A stretch of DNA of 64,000 nt from Antarctobacter heliothermus (lineage in GTDB: Bacteria > Pseudomonadota > Alphaproteobacteria > Rhodobacterales > Rhodobacteraceae), in NCBI RefSeq assembly GCF_002237555.1, contig NZ_CP022540.1, forward strand, positions 4,283,001 to 4,347,000, written 5' to 3'. The notes beneath the pieces were generated by a model. It was not told the origin of the DNA. It made no database searches and saw only the letters and a program-made list of their open reading frames with translations. Both the position numbers and the translations under genes were made by a program. Each line of letters opens with the position of its first letter. The stretch's first letter is position 1. Of the stretch, positions 18,865 through 27,436 are shown one piece after another.

Positions 18865-19890
18865 TCACTCCGCCGCGATTTGAACAGGGGAACCGGCGAG
18901 TTGAGACTTCTTCGCCTCGACGTCGATGTTGTACAGCTTGGCCGCGTTCAACCCGAGGATCTTTTCCTTGATCTCATCGGTCAGTTGCACGCCACCACGC
19001 TCGGCAGAGATGTCCTCGGGGATCTGATAGTCCCAGAACTTTTCGACCAGCCATTTCGGCGTCCAGATCGCATAGTCCGAGCCGAACAGGATCTTGTCCT
19101 CACCAATCCACCACAGCAGTTCAGCCATCACTTCGCCAAAATAGCGCGGGCGCGAGTGGATGAAGGGCATTGCCACCGCAAGACCAGCGTAGACGTTGGT
19201 TTCCTGCGTCGCGATCCAGCAGAAATCATCCAGACGCGGCAGACCACAGTGTTCAACGATCCAGTTCAGGTTCTGGAAATCGGTGGCGGCATAGTCCACG
19301 TCATCGACGCTGAAGGCGTCCTTGGACAGCGGGATGATGGTCGGGCCCTTGTGGACGTGGATATTCTTGATGCCCAGCTTGTCGCACAGCTCAAAGCACT
19401 TGTAAGCCGCAGGATCGTTAAGCGCCCAGCCCTTGGAGTCCCCGTTCCATTCGGCGGTGTACATCTTCACGCCGGAAATGTCGTAGGTTTCCTTCATGTA
19501 ATGGATGTATTCCAGCGCCTGCTCACCATCGCGCGGGTCGAAAGATCCGTTGACGATAAAGCGTTCGGGATGACGCTTGGCCATCTCGTTCGACCGTTCC
19601 AGACAGCCAAAGCCGTTCTTGTAGAAATCCTTGAGCACGGTGGTCTGGATGATTGCCATGTCGTTGGGACCGTCCACAAACAGGTCGCGATAGATGTCAT
19701 CCTCGGACTGCTTGTCGAATTTGGCCTTTTCCCACAGCTCTTCGGGCGGGCTGAGGTTGGTGTGATAGGCATAAAAGCAGTCAATGAACTGTTTGCCGTG
19801 CACGTTGGCCTGATTTTCCGGGCTCCCGTCCCAGAAATGGGTGTGGCCATCGAGTACGAATACCTCTTTGCCCTGCGGTGTCTTGAACAT
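18865..19890 (-). CDS. Amidohydrolase-2 family protein (ACMSD-like TIM barrel)
   Basis: A 341-residue metal-dependent TIM-barrel protein. The HxH metal motif is at DGHTHFWDGSPE, His residues occur at KNIHVHKGP and WIVEHCGLP, and the late Asp is in LFGSDYAIWTP. The same family recurs in the middle of propane and acetone monooxygenase operons, where its function is not settled. Here it sits between the coupling protein and the DUF59 gene. No decarboxylase or amidase substrate can be named from the cluster. Confidence 0.85.
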   Translation of the reverse strand: MFKTPQGKEVFVLDGHTHFWDGSPENQANVHGKQFIDCFYAYHTNLSPPEELWEKAKFDKQSEDDIYRDLFVDGPNDMAIIQTTVLKDFYKNGFGCLERSNEMAKRHPERFIVNGSFDPRDGEQALEYIHYMKETYDISGVKMYTAEWNGDSKGWALNDPAAYKCFELCDKLGIKNIHVHKGPTIIPLSKDAFSVDDVDYAATDFQNLNWIVEHCGLPRLDDFCWIATQETNVYAGLAVAMPFIHSRPRYFGEVMAELLWWIGEDKILFGSDYAIWTPKWLVEKFWDYQIPEDISAERGGVQLTDEIKEKILGLNAAKLYNIDVEAKKSQLAGSPVQIAAE

Positions 19891-19929
19891 GGTGTCCTCC
19901 CTAGATCGTCAAATGTGTGTCTGGACTGT

Positions 19930-19959
19930 CTCCGGGGCCGCGCGGTGCGGGCCCCGGAG
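19930..19959. other. Strong inverted repeat between amidohydrolase and mimD
   Basis: A perfect 10-base GC stem, CTCCGGGGCC (19930-19939) and GGCCCCGGAG (19950-19959), in the gap after the coupling-protein gene. No T tract follows. It is likely to slow RNase decay of the upstream mRNA or to act as an attenuator. Confidence 0.55.
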
Positions 19960-19973
19960 GATGTCAAAATGGG

Positions 19974-20345
19974 TCAGATGTATTCCATGACCTCGTTCAT
20001 GTCGCCGAAGAGGATCACCGTATCGTCGTCGATCCGGACCATCCGCCCGTAGTGGGTGGAGGTGTTGACCTCAAAGGTCTCGGCCGTCATTTCGCGGCCA
20101 AGGAATTCGGTGATCTCATCCATCTTGAAGATCAGCTTGCCTTCGCCGTCGATCCGGATGGTTGCCGGGTTGTAGGTCACGGTCACTTTCGGATCCTGAC
20201 CCATGAACTCGGCGATGGCGCGTGCCTCGACGCTGTCGTTCATGGTGACGCCGCACTGGTGCGAAACTTCGCGCGAGGTCAGGTCGATGTCCTTCATCTC
20301 TTTGAAAATGTTCTGCTTGGTTGCATTGCGCGCTACGCTAGACAT
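19974..20345 (-). CDS. mimD: Diiron monooxygenase coupling (effector) protein
   Basis: A 123-residue MmoB/DmpM-family protein without cofactors (CGVTMNDSVEARAIAEFMG is the typical core). It binds the hydroxylase and tunes substrate access and electron transfer. Its position after the small-subunit gene matches the mimABCD/prmABCD order. There is a good AGGAG ribosome-binding site. Confidence 0.92.
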   Translation of the reverse strand: MSSVARNATKQNIFKEMKDIDLTSREVSHQCGVTMNDSVEARAIAEFMGQDPKVTVTYNPATIRIDGEGKLIFKMDEITEFLGREMTAETFEVNTSTHYGRMVRIDDDTVILFGDMNEVMEYI

Positions 20346-20366
20346 GTTTCTATTCCTTTCAGGAGG

Positions 20367-21428
20367 TTATTCGAGGCCCAGCTCGGCAACGATGTGGTTC
20401 AGGCGCTCATGAGAGACGGCCTTGACGTCCTCGAAAGAGACCGGCTTGGAATGCGGCTGCGACCAGATGGGTTGCAGCGCGGCGGCGGCCTTGTCGGCAA
20501 GGTCGCGATGCTTTGTCAGCCAGGATTTGAACAGCGCCTTATTATGTGCGCCGTGCTTTTCATCGTTGGCCAGCAGATAGATCAGGTCGACCGTGTTCGC
20601 GAGATTGCGCTCATAGTCAGCCTCTGCAGCGGAAATCACCGGCGGCGTGATGAAGTCATTGTTGGCTGCGGCCGCTTGCATGAAAAAGCCAGAGCGGATC
20701 AACTCACCCACCAGCGGTTCGAACACGATGTTGATGGCAAAGTACTGTTCGAGGTAATCTTCACAGCCCATGATCGTCTCGACCGCCAGGCGGGTCGGCT
20801 GCCAGATCGGATCTTCCAGCCACGTCTTCTTGCCCAGTTCGTCGTTCCACCCGTCGATATCCATGCCAATTTCGGCCAGATACAGCGTGACGTCCTGCGT
20901 CAGGCGCATCTTGTAGGACGAGTTGGTCAACGTGGCGTTGTTGATCATCTGGGTATAGCCGTAGCGCTGCGCCTGCATGAGCGAGGTGCCAAGGCCGAAT
21001 TCCGCATGTTTCCACGCACCCAGGTGTTTTTGCAGAATGCTCTGCCAGTTCTTGTCAAAGACCTTGTGCGCCCCTGCCTTACGAGCGTTGGTAATGACGT
21101 TCTGCACCATCGTCTCGATCTTGGACTGGCGCTGATAATGGGTGCGTTCCCATTCTTGGTCGGGCGCGCGGAAGGCGTGCCAATTCGATGACAACGCAGC
21201 GGTCGAGTCCTTTTGATAAGCGCCACCGCCCTTGCCGCCTTCGAACTCGATGATCCAGTTCTGGATCAGATAGCGCTCGGGATCGGGTTGCACGTCAACG
21301 GTGACGTCTTCGTAGTGGGTCGCTCGCTTTCCGCGCGGTTCAAAGTAGTTGTACTTGCGGCTGGTAGAGCCAACGAATTGCGCGGCACCGGCGGCACCGG
21401 ATCCGACTGAGCTGGATGTAGCTACCAT
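20367..21428 (-). CDS. mimC: Diiron monooxygenase hydroxylase small (beta) subunit
   Basis: A 353-residue ferritin-like hydroxylase beta subunit. It lacks the diiron ligand pairs and serves as the structural partner of the alpha subunit in an (alpha-beta)2 hydroxylase. Typical features are a Tyr/Trp-rich helical body (EQYFAINIVFEPLVGELIRSG) and a QNWIIEFEGGKGG start. The gene is 20 bases before mimD. Confidence 0.92.
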   Translation of the reverse strand: MVATSSSVGSGAAGAAQFVGSTSRKYNYFEPRGKRATHYEDVTVDVQPDPERYLIQNWIIEFEGGKGGGAYQKDSTAALSSNWHAFRAPDQEWERTHYQRQSKIETMVQNVITNARKAGAHKVFDKNWQSILQKHLGAWKHAEFGLGTSLMQAQRYGYTQMINNATLTNSSYKMRLTQDVTLYLAEIGMDIDGWNDELGKKTWLEDPIWQPTRLAVETIMGCEDYLEQYFAINIVFEPLVGELIRSGFFMQAAAANNDFITPPVISAAEADYERNLANTVDLIYLLANDEKHGAHNKALFKSWLTKHRDLADKAAAALQPIWSQPHSKPVSFEDVKAVSHERLNHIVAELGLE

Positions 21429-21469
21429 GGTAGTCTCCCTTGGTTTCTTTTGTTCACGTCACTAGCGTC

Positions 21470-21490
21470 CGGGCCGGTATCAGTGGCCCG
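21470..21490. other. Short inverted repeat across the mimB stop codon
   Basis: CGGGCC (21470-21475) and GGCCCG (21485-21490) flank the mimB stop codon, 40-60 bases before mimC. It is weak alone but fits the series of intercistronic hairpins. Confidence 0.3.
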
Positions 21491-22538
21491 AAGAACCGGA
21501 AGTGGGCGTAAACTTGTCGTAGAAGATGCGGTCGGTTTCGAAGTCGTGCATGAACAGCACAGGCGACAGGGCATCGATCATCGGCGGCGGACCACAGGCA
21601 TAGACATCGCCCTCACCGTCAATCCCAAGTGCCTTGAGCCGGGTATCGACACACTCGTGAACAAAGCCGCGTTCGCCGGTCCAGCTTTCGTCATCATCGG
21701 CATGGCTGAGGACCGGAATAAACTCGACGTTCGGATGGGCGGCGGTCAACGCGCCGATTTCATCCAGCTTGAACAGGTCGTTCTGACTGCGCGCGCCATA
21801 GAAGAAATAGATCGGGCGATCCTCTCCGCTGGTGACCTGATCGTTCAGGATCGACCAGACCGGCGACATGCCGGACCCGGCGCCCACAAGGATCACCGGT
21901 CCTTGTCGTTCTTCCCGTCGGAAACACATCCCGTAGGGTCCTTCGACGCGCACTTCGGCACCGGCTTTGATGCCTCCATCGTCGAGTTCGTTAGAGAACC
22001 GTCCGTCTGGGTACTTTTTGATGATGAAGCCAAGTTTTTGGGTTTCGCTCGGCGGATTTGCCATGGAGAACGAGCGTGTAATCTCCTCCCCCATTTCTGT
22101 TTTGACCGTGATGTCGACATATTGACCCGCCCAAAATTTGAGAGGCGCATCCAGCTCTATTTGGACACCGCGAATATCGTGGGTCAGTTTATTGAAATCG
22201 ACGATCTTTCCGGTGAACTGCTTGACCGGAATGGATTTCGCCAGAACTTCTTCGTCGTAGTTGAGCAGCTCGATTTCGACATCGCTATAGGCCAGCGTCC
22301 GGCACATCAGGATGTGGCCACTGTCCTTTTCCATGTCGTTCAGGGCGAAGGTGGAGTATTTTAGCATCTCCGTTTCGCCATCCAACTGGACGCACTTGCA
22401 AGCCGAACACTGTCCTTCCTTGCATCCGTGGGGCAATGCGATGCCCTGGCGGAACGCGGCGTCAAGGATGGTTTCATCCTCCTCGACCTCGAATTCCACG
22501 CCGACCGGCTCCAATCGGACTGTGTATGTGTCCGTCAT
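21480..22538 (-). CDS. mimB: Monooxygenase reductase, [2Fe-2S]/FAD
   Basis: A 352-residue NADH reductase feeding electrons to the hydroxylase. I chose the ATG at 22538 after GGGAGGAAAC; a GTG at 22556 would extend the frame by six residues. The N-terminal plant-type ferredoxin domain has cysteines in HGCKEGQCSACKC and ILMCRTL. The FAD domain shows ITRSFSMANPP and the NAD domain VGAGSGMSPVWSIL. It is standard for soluble diiron monooxygenases. Confidence 0.94.
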   Translation of the reverse strand: MTDTYTVRLEPVGVEFEVEEDETILDAAFRQGIALPHGCKEGQCSACKCVQLDGETEMLKYSTFALNDMEKDSGHILMCRTLAYSDVEIELLNYDEEVLAKSIPVKQFTGKIVDFNKLTHDIRGVQIELDAPLKFWAGQYVDITVKTEMGEEITRSFSMANPPSETQKLGFIIKKYPDGRFSNELDDGGIKAGAEVRVEGPYGMCFRREERQGPVILVGAGSGMSPVWSILNDQVTSGEDRPIYFFYGARSQNDLFKLDEIGALTAAHPNVEFIPVLSHADDDESWTGERGFVHECVDTRLKALGIDGEGDVYACGPPPMIDALSPVLFMHDFETDRIFYDKFTPTSGSSGH

Positions 22539-22583
22539 CGTTTCCTCCCTATCCACGTCGCGCGACTTTCGCGCGCTTGGGGG

Positions 22584-22607
22584 CGAGGGCCGCGCAAACG
22601 GCCCTCG
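22584..22607. other. Inverted repeat between mimA and mimB
   Basis: CGAGGGCC (22584-22591) and GGCCCTCG (22600-22607). The stem is identical to the hairpin after katG at 10184-10207 and lies in the 80-base mimA-mimB gap. It may set the mRNA ratio of hydroxylase to reductase. Confidence 0.5.
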
Positions 22608-22618
22608 CAGTTCTGCAA

Positions 22619-24283
22619 TCAGTTGCAGGGATTGATGGTGAATCCGGCCTGATACTCGGCGATATGCGCCGCGCGGTCGGTTTCATTCATGCCGCGCAGC
22701 ATGTTCAACGGCGACCGCAGAGTGTGGCCACGGACGTGCTCCAGCTTCCACATGTCCTTGTCGTCGAACCGCAGGTGCGGTTGCGGCACCAGGGTTTCGC
22801 CGTCGTCGCGGACAAAGTTGAGATCCTTGATGGCATCCGCCAGATCCCAGCCGTCGTAGACGCTTTCCCATTCGCGCTTGCCCGAGAACTTGCCCATCGC
22901 CGGGGTCGGACGACCCTGGTATTCGTCAGCAAAGGCCTCGACGGCGGTCCAGCGGTCCAGTTCGTGCGCGAATGTGTGCAGCTGACCGTCGATTTCGTCG
23001 ACCACCATGTCCTCGCGGATGAGGCAGGGCACAAGGCACGACCAGCAGCGGTGCGGATAGACGTAACCAGTATCCTGGTTAAAGGTCATGACCGTCTCGC
23101 CCGGCTTGGACAGTTTGGCATACCACTTCCAGTATTCGCCAAATTCCGCATACCAGCCCGGGTACTTGTTTTCGAACCATTCGAAATCTTTTTCGGTCTG
23201 GGCTTCGATCCGCCAGAAGTTCACCGGCCAGCCAACCGAGAAGAACTGAGCGACCTTGTGGACGTAGTTCTTTTCAGTGATCCGCTTCCACGCTTCTTGA
23301 ACGTCGTCGTGGTGGATCTTTACGCCGTATTTTTCGAGCGGCAGCATGTAGGTCCGGTAGTAGTCTTCGAAAATCCACCGGTGCCACATCTCGGCATAGG
23401 ACTCTTTGTCCTTGTCGCGGTTGGTGGTGCCGTATTCGATAAACGTCCCGATGGCGGCGTCGACGATGGCGTGGTTCTGCCAGAAGGCATAGCGCAGGTC
23501 GCGTTCCAGCAGCAGGTGATTTTCCGGCTCTTTCAAAGCAGCCATCAGCAGGGAGTGACCATTGCCGATGTGGCGGCTTTCGTCCGACTGAACCGACAAG
23601 AACACGGTCGGCAGGGCGTAGTCACCGTTGCGCGCAGCCTCAGACGGCATTGCCACAAACAGCGTGTTGGTGAACGCGGTTTCCGCAACCACCGTCAGGT
23701 ACATGCAGGCGGCGGTCATGGTATCGCCGGTGATGAACCCCTCGCCGAACTGGCGGCCGATGGTGGTGGCGTAACACTTGCCGAACGCCTCTTCGGTGAT
23801 GTCGAAACCAGCCGGGTCGATGTAGTTTTCCATGTACCACTTTTTCAGGTTCATCTGAATCGTGGAGTGGCGGAATTCGTCGACCATCTGCATGGTAAAC
23901 CCGGTGCGCAGGTCTTCGCCCGGTGACAAGCGTGCCACCATGGCCATCGAGCGCGCAGCCGAGATTTCCGGGAACGGGATGATCGCCAGGAACAGCTTCA
24001 TCCACTCGATCCAGCGGGGCTCCACGTTGCGGAACATGTCGCCGCGCAGCGCCGCATCAAGCGCGCCGTAAACCCGGTTATCCTTCTCCTCTTCCATCGG
24101 GAAATAGGACCGCAGGACCTGCTTCATCGGGTCGCGCGGGGCCTTGGTGATCTTGTAGTCCGTCGGGTAGGTGCTGGCCTCCTGAACATAGGAAGGATTC
24201 CAGCCGAGATCCGAAATCTTCTTGGTTGCCTCCCCGATCGAGATACCACGTTGAGACGTGATCTTGTTAAGCGTCAAAGTCAT
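22619..24283 (-). CDS. mimA: Soluble diiron monooxygenase hydroxylase large (alpha) subunit, propane/acetone-type
   Basis: A 554-residue bacterial multicomponent monooxygenase alpha subunit that binds the diiron centre and oxidises the substrate with O2. All six iron ligands are present: E106, E136 and H139 (VDEFRHS), E201 (VVAETAF), E235 and H238 (SDESRHIG). Every gap equals that of methane monooxygenase MmoX (offset 8). The residue matching MmoX Cys151 is Q143, the gate position is I102, and the conserved Thr is T205. The AAGGAGG site fits the ATG at 24283. Gene order matches mimABCD/prmABCD enzymes, which act on propane, acetone, phenol or methyl ethyl ketone. The exact substrate is unknown. 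Confidence 0.95.
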   Translation of the reverse strand: MTLTLNKITSQRGISIGEATKKISDLGWNPSYVQEASTYPTDYKITKAPRDPMKQVLRSYFPMEEEKDNRVYGALDAALRGDMFRNVEPRWIEWMKLFLAIIPFPEISAARSMAMVARLSPGEDLRTGFTMQMVDEFRHSTIQMNLKKWYMENYIDPAGFDITEEAFGKCYATTIGRQFGEGFITGDTMTAACMYLTVVAETAFTNTLFVAMPSEAARNGDYALPTVFLSVQSDESRHIGNGHSLLMAALKEPENHLLLERDLRYAFWQNHAIVDAAIGTFIEYGTTNRDKDKESYAEMWHRWIFEDYYRTYMLPLEKYGVKIHHDDVQEAWKRITEKNYVHKVAQFFSVGWPVNFWRIEAQTEKDFEWFENKYPGWYAEFGEYWKWYAKLSKPGETVMTFNQDTGYVYPHRCWSCLVPCLIREDMVVDEIDGQLHTFAHELDRWTAVEAFADEYQGRPTPAMGKFSGKREWESVYDGWDLADAIKDLNFVRDDGETLVPQPHLRFDDKDMWKLEHVRGHTLRSPLNMLRGMNETDRAAHIAEYQAGFTINPCN

Positions 24284-24527
24284 GTCATGAGCCTCCTTAA
24301 AGCTCTGCAGCCGGTTGCCCGGCCACCTGTTGGCGGCTTTTGCCGTTGCGTCGTTGAGCGCCTGACGGTCAGGCGCCGGTTCTCGGCAAAGGTTGAAAAG
24401 CTGGACACTGCCCGATGTCGCCTTAGTTCACGGTAGCGACGTAGTTGGAGGCTGGTGCCTTACTCCCTGTCCTTCGTTCTTTGAGCCGACCGTTTGGCTG
24501 GCCGCCCGCATCTTGTGTCCTTCTTCT

Positions 24528-24544
24528 GGCAAGGCTGGTTCCAA
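24528..24544 (-). promoter_or_regulatory. Sigma-54 (-24/-12) promoter of the mimA operon
   Basis: The minus strand reads TTGGAACCAGCCTTGCC. The invariant GG (24542-24541) and GC (24530-24529) are exactly 10 bases apart, and 12 of the 14 defined positions around YTGGCACGRNNNTTGCW fit. Transcription would begin near 24517 and leave a leader of about 230 bases before mimA. Confidence 0.65.
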
Positions 24545-24582
24545 AATTGAGGAGACACAGATTTTTTCGCCAACAAATCCAC

Positions 24583-24595
24583 CAACCAACTGATT
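24583..24595 (-). promoter_or_regulatory. Candidate IHF site
   Basis: The minus strand AATCAGTTGGTTG matches WATCAANNNNTTR with one mismatch. It lies between the -24/-12 element and the upstream CGTTACA boxes, the usual place for a DNA bend in sigma-54 promoters. An AT-rich tract adjoins it (24600-24625). Confidence 0.4.
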
Positions 24596-24683
24596 TCAGA
24601 GTATATTTTCTGTAGAAAAAATTTGCGTGACGTCTGAAACCCGGGAAACGCACATCCTGACGCAGAGACGGATTGTCGCATAA

Positions 24684-24723
24684 CGTTACAGGCGTTTCAT
24701 TGACGCCTTTACAAAGCGTTACA
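24684..24723. promoter_or_regulatory. Candidate activator-binding sites (CGTTACA repeats)
   Basis: CGTTACA occurs at 24684-24690 and 24717-24723, 33 bases apart (about three helix turns). Between them is an inverted repeat AGGCGT...ACGCCT (24690-24708). They lie 140-195 bases upstream of the sigma-54 promoter, at enhancer distance. The whole 646-base gap 24284-24929 holds no convincing gene. Confidence 0.45.
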
Positions 24724-24929
24724 CTGTCCGATTTGGCAGAAATCTCTGGACGGTAATTCTGGTGGTATCGACCCGGAAAACCGTCCCGCACGAGGTGCGC
24801 AATCCTGTGAAACAGCCCGCAGAAAGGCCCCGATTGGGGCCTCTGTCGGTGAAAATTTTGTGGATTGGAAGGGGGTGTGAGACTCGGCAAATCGGTCCGA
24901 GAAAAACGCCGCGGGCTTTCCGGCCCGAG

Positions 24930-26174
24930 TCAGGCGTGGCGGCGGCGTTTTGCAGCTGGCGAGATACCGATTTCCTGACGGTAGCTGGACACCACGCGCC
25001 GCGAGACGGCAATGCCATCGGCCTGCAATAATGCCGTCACCCGCCGATCAGATAGCGGTCTTTTCGGATCTTCCTTGGCAAGGAGCGCCCGGATTTTTGC
25101 CTGCACATAAGGTTTGGACACCTGCGTCCGGGACGAAGCCGTGCCGCCAAAAAGCGTTCGGCCAGCGACAATCCCGTTCGGCCCTTCGATCAACAATCCG
25201 TTGAGAACACGGCTGACCGTGCTGAGGTGAAACCCCGTAGCCTGCGCAATGTCCGACATGGTCAGCGGTTCCATGGCCGCCGCACCGAGGCGGAAAAACG
25301 CCCCCTGACGGTCGACCAATACGCGCACAACTTGACGCAAGGCCGATTGGCGCATCTCCAGCGCCTGCTTTAACGCCCGCGCCTTGGCTAGGGCCTCGCG
25401 GGTCTCTGCCGTCTGGCCATGTCTTGGCAGCTGGACGATCTGGATGTCTCTTTGCATGGCCGACAGAAAGTCGATGTCCCAACCCGCGCCTTGAGGTGTG
25501 ATCCGAACATCCGGCTCTCGCACTAGGGTGGGATCATTGCTAAAGGCGCTGCCCGGTTTGGGATCAAGACAGCGGATCCGTCCAAGGCAGTCCTGCACCT
25601 GTTCCTCGTCCAGTCCCGTCGCCGCGACAAGGCCCGCCATACCCTTGGCCTCCACGATCGAAAGGGCCGACAAGACACGCGCCATGTCATCGGTCAGCGC
25701 ATTTCGATCCTCGAGTTGCAGACGCAGGCAATCCTCAAGGTTCCGTGCAAACAACCCGGCCGGTTCCACCCGTTTTTGGACAACCTGCAGCGCTGCGTCT
25801 ACCAATCTGGTCGGGAATCCAAGGCTCTTGGCGATCTCGTCGGTCGCGCGCCCCAACCATCCCGAAGGTTCAAGTTCTTCTATCAGAGCGGTGATAACGC
25901 GTTCCATCATTCCGCCCTCGGCAAGCAAGCCCGCCAACGCTCGAGAGACATGATCGTAAAGACTGCCCGCTTCTGCCACGGCGGCCATTTCCAGCACATC
26001 CGTGGCACCGGATGTGGTCATCGGCCTGCGTCGCAAGATGAGCATCGGATTGTCGCGCGCCGCGTCTTCCAGATGCGCGTCCAATTCGCCCGCCGACATT
26101 TGCAGAACGCTGACCACCTGTCCCAACCGGAACACCTGACCTTGTTTTGTACGCAGTTGAAACCCTAGCGTCAT
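24930..26174 (-). CDS. rpoN: RNA polymerase sigma-54 factor, divergent second copy
   Basis: A 414-residue RpoN. The ATG at 26174 gives a proper region I (FQLRTKQGQVFRLGQVV, Gln/Leu-rich). The core-binding middle part is present (DCLRLQLEDRNAL). The DNA-binding HTH is at SDIAQATGFHLSTVSRVLNG, and the RpoN box is at VSRRVVSSYRQ near the end. It differs noticeably from housekeeping RpoN; for example the box lacks the usual ARRTVAKYR wording and the protein is short. It is adjacent to the sigma-54 promoter of the mim operon and is probably dedicated to it, like rpoN beside the sMMO genes of Methylosinus. Confidence 0.9.
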   Translation of the reverse strand: MTLGFQLRTKQGQVFRLGQVVSVLQMSAGELDAHLEDAARDNPMLILRRRPMTTSGATDVLEMAAVAEAGSLYDHVSRALAGLLAEGGMMERVITALIEELEPSGWLGRATDEIAKSLGFPTRLVDAALQVVQKRVEPAGLFARNLEDCLRLQLEDRNALTDDMARVLSALSIVEAKGMAGLVAATGLDEEQVQDCLGRIRCLDPKPGSAFSNDPTLVREPDVRITPQGAGWDIDFLSAMQRDIQIVQLPRHGQTAETREALAKARALKQALEMRQSALRQVVRVLVDRQGAFFRLGAAAMEPLTMSDIAQATGFHLSTVSRVLNGLLIEGPNGIVAGRTLFGGTASSRTQVSKPYVQAKIRALLAKEDPKRPLSDRRVTALLQADGIAVSRRVVSSYRQEIGISPAAKRRRHA

Positions 26175-26269
26175 GGCAACATCCGGACGACGTGGCGCAG
26201 ACAAATTGCTGGCCTTGAACGGCGGGGCCGGTCTATCGTTGACCGAAGAAGCCCTTGAATTGCAGTGTG

Positions 26270-27235
26270 ATGAGCAAGACACCCCCGATTGGCAGTATTG
26301 TCCCGCTTGTTGGCGCAGCGCCGGAATTGTCTTATCCCGGCCTGTCTCCGCAATTGCTGGCCCGCGTAAAACAATTGTGGTCGGCGGCGGGCCTGGATTT
26401 TGACAGCACCTGGCGCGGCGGCCTGCGCAGTCTGCCCGGGTTCCGCGCAGTTCCTCGGGTTGAGGCCTCTGCCAGCAGCACCGACGTGGATCTTATTTTC
26501 CTGTTCGATCAATGCGTGATCTGGGTGCGCGCCTTTCACGAGGCAACAAATGCCGGCAAGGCGCGGGAAAGCAGCGGGTTGAGCCCGGCGCAATGGCACG
26601 GGTTGGCGGCAATTTCGGCCCGGCTGACCGAACAGCTTGCGGCTTTGCGTCTTTTGGCCCTGACCGATCTGCCGATGCCCGCAATGCAGATTGCCCGGTC
26701 GATCACCGAAGACGTGGACATGGCGCTGGTGCTGTTGATCCGCCCCAAGCTGGCCCAACGCTTTGCCGAGTGTCGCACAGTTGATGAGGCCAGCGATTTC
26801 TGGCGTCGCCACATCGCCGGAGGCCGCGCCTTTCGCAGCATTTCCGAACGGCTGTATTCCGTGGGCATCGATCATTCGGCCGACACCGCTTATGCGAAAT
26901 GGCGCAAATCCGTGCTCACCACGCTGGGGGCCGCAGTCCACAGCAACGCCCTGAAGACCAGCGTCTCGACGCGTCAACAAGGCGATGTTCTGTTGAATGG
27001 CGACAGCCTGCACTTTGCGGCCTTCCGTATCCATGAGCTTTGTGCCTTTGCGCAATTGATCGAGCCGGACCTGATCGACGTACTGCAAGGTGCATACCGT
27101 TCGGACAGCACAGCAGAGGCCACGGCCCGCACGCTTGGCGCGCTGGCCGGTCCGCTAAGCGGTATTCTCGTCAATCAGATTGCCAGCTTGTCGGCACCGC
27201 CTGCTGCCTCGCAACAGGCGGCCAAACCGCATTAG
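26270..27235 (+). CDS. Hypothetical protein divergent from rpoN
   Basis: A 321-residue cytoplasmic, mostly helical protein that I do not recognise. The ATG at 26270 is preferred over an in-frame TTG at 26255. Visible features are a region rich in acidic and hydrophobic helices (SSTDVDLIFLFDQCVIWVRA, MPAMQIARSITEDVDMALVLL) and an Ala/Pro/Gln-rich tail. It has no signal peptide or membrane segment. It is divergent from the second rpoN over a 95-base gap, and its last 4 bases overlap the convergent small gene at 27232. Confidence 0.75.
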   Translation: MSKTPPIGSIVPLVGAAPELSYPGLSPQLLARVKQLWSAAGLDFDSTWRGGLRSLPGFRAVPRVEASASSTDVDLIFLFDQCVIWVRAFHEATNAGKARESSGLSPAQWHGLAAISARLTEQLAALRLLALTDLPMPAMQIARSITEDVDMALVLLIRPKLAQRFAECRTVDEASDFWRRHIAGGRAFRSISERLYSVGIDHSADTAYAKWRKSVLTTLGAAVHSNALKTSVSTRQQGDVLLNGDSLHFAAFRIHELCAFAQLIEPDLIDVLQGAYRSDSTAEATARTLGALAGPLSGILVNQIASLSAPPAASQQAAKPH

Positions 27236-27411
27236 TTCGGGCGGTTATCCGTCTGGCCAAGACGGTTTTCGGCCACCCAGCGCGCGGCAAGCACCAGCGC
27301 TCCGGCGGCAAAATCTTTGCCGTGTTCGTCGACCATTTCCTCTGCAACTTTCGCGAGTTGCTGGAAATACCGGTCCTTGCTTTGCTCTTCTGTGGACAAG
27401 GCTTGTGTCAT
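27232..27411 (-). CDS. Small hypothetical protein (59 residues)
   Basis: It starts at the ATG at 27411 after GGGAGAGAGATCC. It is a single acidic amphipathic protein (EEQSKDRYFQQLAKVAEEMV, then FAAGALVLAARWVAENRLG) of no family known to me. The gene follows the WD40 gene by 25 bases in the same direction and is probably its operon partner. Confidence 0.65.
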   Translation of the reverse strand: MTQALSTEEQSKDRYFQQLAKVAEEMVDEHGKDFAAGALVLAARWVAENRLGQTDNRPN

Positions 27412-27436
27412 GGATCTCTCTCCCTTGGAGTTGTTG

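Noticed and set aside
24423..24890. Minus-strand frame in the mimA upstream region
   Set aside because: It runs through the sigma-54 promoter, IHF and CGTTACA elements, and its product looks like translated regulatory DNA.
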